7,851 nucleotides of DNA from Planctomycetaceae bacterium UBA4732 (GTDB lineage Bacteria; Planctomycetota; Planctomycetia; Gemmatales; Gemmataceae), in contig DHJA01000139.1 of the NCBI GenBank assembly GCA_002404095.1, forward strand, positions 53,035 through 60,885. Reading direction: 5' to 3'. The notes beneath the pieces were generated by a model. That model was not told the origin of the DNA. It ran no database searches and worked only from the letters and a program-made list of their open reading frames with translations. Each line of letters starts with the position of its first letter. The first letter of the stretch is position 1. A program made the position numbers and the translations under genes. Shown one piece after another: positions 6,736-7,851 of this stretch.

Positions 6736-6822
6736 TGGCGAACGGCCGGCGTAAGCCGGCTGGTGCTTCACCATGTCGGCGATAGCATTCTGTACCAGCC
6801 GGCTTACGCCGGCCGTTCGCCA
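6736..6822. repeat. REPIN-like inverted pair of 29-bp palindromic repeats
   Basis: Positions 6736-6764 are the exact reverse complement of 6794-6822, 29 of 29 bases, separated by a 29-base spacer (6765-6793). Each arm is itself partly palindromic: gccggc-gtaa-gccggc at 6745-6760, and gccggc-ttac-gccggc in the other arm. One arm can therefore form its own small hairpin with a GUAA (GNRA-type) loop, or the two arms can pair into one long stem. This is the layout of REP doublets (REPINs) or of a tiny MITE. It begins 16 bases after the secDF stop and ends 16 bases before the next start, so it could also stabilise the secDF mRNA 3' end or block read-through. No transposase is in the window. Confidence 0.8.
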
Positions 6823-6837
6823 ATAAAGCCAAGTGCC

Positions 6838-7824
6838 ATGCCGTTGTCAGCGATAAGTCTGAGCGACCCTATCCGCGACCACTTGCGCCGCGACTTCACC
6901 CGTCTGACAGCAGACTGGACGGTCGGCGAGGCGTTGGCATGGTTGCGCCAACATCCGCCAGCGGGGAAGATTGCCTATTTTTACGTCTTGGACCGCGCGG
7001 ATCGACTACAGGGCGTTGCCTCGACGCGTGGGCTGCTCCTCAGCCCCCTCGACCGCCCTTTGGCCGAAGTCATGATCCGAACCGTGGATACCCTATCGGC
7101 TGAAGCCACGGTGGGCGAAGCGCTTGCACAATTCCGCGGCCGTCGGCTGTTAGCATTCCCGGTGGTGGATGGCGCGGGCGTCCTTCTTGGCGTGGTGGAC
7201 ATGGAATTGTGGACAAGCGAGGTCCATCAGGTAGACGATGCGACGGTGCGCGACGACTTATTTCAGCAAATCGGCGTCCATACGGCGGACGCCGATTTGC
7301 CATCGGCGTGGAGCGCCTTCGGCAAGCGCTTTCCGTGGTTGGGCTGCAATCTCGCCGCCGGTCTATTGGCCGCTTTCCTCTCCGGCGTCTTCAAGGGCGT
7401 ACTCCAGGGCGCCGTGGAGCTAGCGTTCTTCATCCCCTTGGTGCTAAACCTCGCCGAAAGCGTGAGCAGCCAGTCGGTAAGCCTTTCGTTGCAAATGCTG
7501 CACGGGCCGGCGCCGACTTGGCGGTCGATGCTGTCGCGGCTCTATCGTGAAACGGCGACGGGGGCGATGCTAGGGCTGGCGGCCGGGGCGTTGGTGGCGC
7601 TCACGGCCCTGGCCTGGTTGAAACGGCCTGGGGTGCCCTTCGCTTTGCTGGGCGGTATCGTGGGCGGCGTGACCGGATCGGCGATTCTGGGAATGACGCT
7701 GCCAATCGTATTGCGGCTCCTGCGCCTGGACCCGCGCGTGGCGGCGGGGCCGGTCGCCCTGGCCGGGGCGGACGTCATTACGATCTTACTGTATCTGAGT
7801 TTGGCGCAATGGCTGCTCATGTAG
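6838..7824 (+). CDS. Short MgtE-family transporter: CBS pair plus membrane domain
   Basis: The product, 328 residues, resembles the C-terminal two thirds of MgtE magnesium channels/transporters. Residues about 23-73 and 81-125 form two CBS domains (TVGEALAWL with FYVLDRADRLQGV, then TVGEALAQF with FPVVDGAGVLLGVVD). In MgtE these sense Mg2+ or nucleotides. The membrane domain follows with about five helices: 166-188, 191-212, 240-260, 266-293 and 303-327. It opens with FPWLGCNLAAGLLAAFLSGV, typical of MgtE. D312 in GADVITILLY aligns with the pore aspartate of Thermus MgtE. Two things are unusual. The N-terminal MgtE_N regulatory domain is absent, since typical MgtE has about 450 residues. The usual glycine/asparagine-rich GGNxGxQS-like stretch reads NLAESVSSQS (205-214). 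Divalent cation transport is therefore likely but not certain. The frame is open up to 6763, but those 25 codons lie mostly in the REPIN-like repeat (YQPAYAGRSP), so 6838 is preferred. The ribosome binding site is weak. Confidence 0.87.
   Translation: MPLSAISLSDPIRDHLRRDFTRLTADWTVGEALAWLRQHPPAGKIAYFYVLDRADRLQGVASTRGLLLSPLDRPLAEVMIRTVDTLSAEATVGEALAQFRGRRLLAFPVVDGAGVLLGVVDMELWTSEVHQVDDATVRDDLFQQIGVHTADADLPSAWSAFGKRFPWLGCNLAAGLLAAFLSGVFKGVLQGAVELAFFIPLVLNLAESVSSQSVSLSLQMLHGPAPTWRSMLSRLYRETATGAMLGLAAGALVALTALAWLKRPGVPFALLGGIVGGVTGSAILGMTLPIVLRLLRLDPRVAAGPVALAGADVITILLYLSLAQWLLM
7266..7300 (+). repeat. Perfect 14-bp inverted repeat inside the MgtE-like gene
   Basis: Bases 7266-7279 (gcaaatcggcgtcc) are the exact reverse complement of 7287-7300, with a seven-base loop atacggc. 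It lies in the stretch coding for the linker between the second CBS domain and the first membrane helix (around QQIGVHTADADLP). As mRNA it would be a strong hairpin. A regulatory or pausing role is speculative. Confidence 0.6.
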
Positions 7825-7851
7825 CTGGTCAGAGCCTGTGCGAAAAGGGCG

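Noticed and set aside
6763..6837. N-terminal extension of the MgtE-like protein by 25 residues
   Set aside because: Most of it is translated from the spacer and right arm of the inverted repeat. The ATG at 6838 just after the repeat is the more plausible start.
7825..7851. Sequence after the last stop codon
   Set aside because: Only 27 bases remain. No terminator, gene start or repeat can be supported.

Overview
The window is GC-rich chromosomal DNA that most likely comes from a planctomycete. The reasons are: SecD and SecF are fused into one very long protein with enlarged extracytoplasmic domains; a tetratricopeptide-repeat (TPR) protein carries two RNA polymerase alpha-CTD modules, an architecture I associate with planctomycetes; and several dispersed-looking palindromic repeats lie between the genes. 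The phylum is inferred from these traits. No marker such as rRNA is present.

All five genes read on the + strand. Positions 1-163 hold a GC-rich palindrome, a plausible sigma70-type promoter and a leader. Positions 164-1501 encode a TPR protein with two C-terminal alpha-CTD-like domains. A CACAAAG-type imperfect inverted repeat (1512-1620) fills the next gap. Then come tgt (1633-2742, tRNA-guanine transglycosylase), a terminator- or attenuator-like palindrome (2764-2808), yajC (2842-3297) and a fused secDF (3370-6720). A REPIN-like pair of perfect 29-bp inverted arms (6736-6822) follows. The last gene (6838-7824) encodes a short MgtE-family protein: a CBS pair plus the membrane domain, without the usual N-terminal MgtE domain.

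The core tgt-yajC-secDF block is the classical bacterial arrangement in which a queuosine tRNA-modification gene precedes the accessory subunits of the Sec translocon. YajC and SecDF act together at SecYEG, where SecDF uses the proton gradient to help pull exported proteins across the membrane. The flanking genes have no obvious pathway link to this block and are separated from it by repeats. The TPR/alpha-CTD gene is the most unusual coding feature: a soluble scaffold carrying two copies of the RNA polymerase module that binds UP-element DNA, sigma and activators. The first copy keeps most of the known contact residues and the second has diverged.

Two of the longest reading frames (tgt and the MgtE-like gene) run upstream into repeat DNA. 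Their true starts were placed downstream, at 1633 and 6838.
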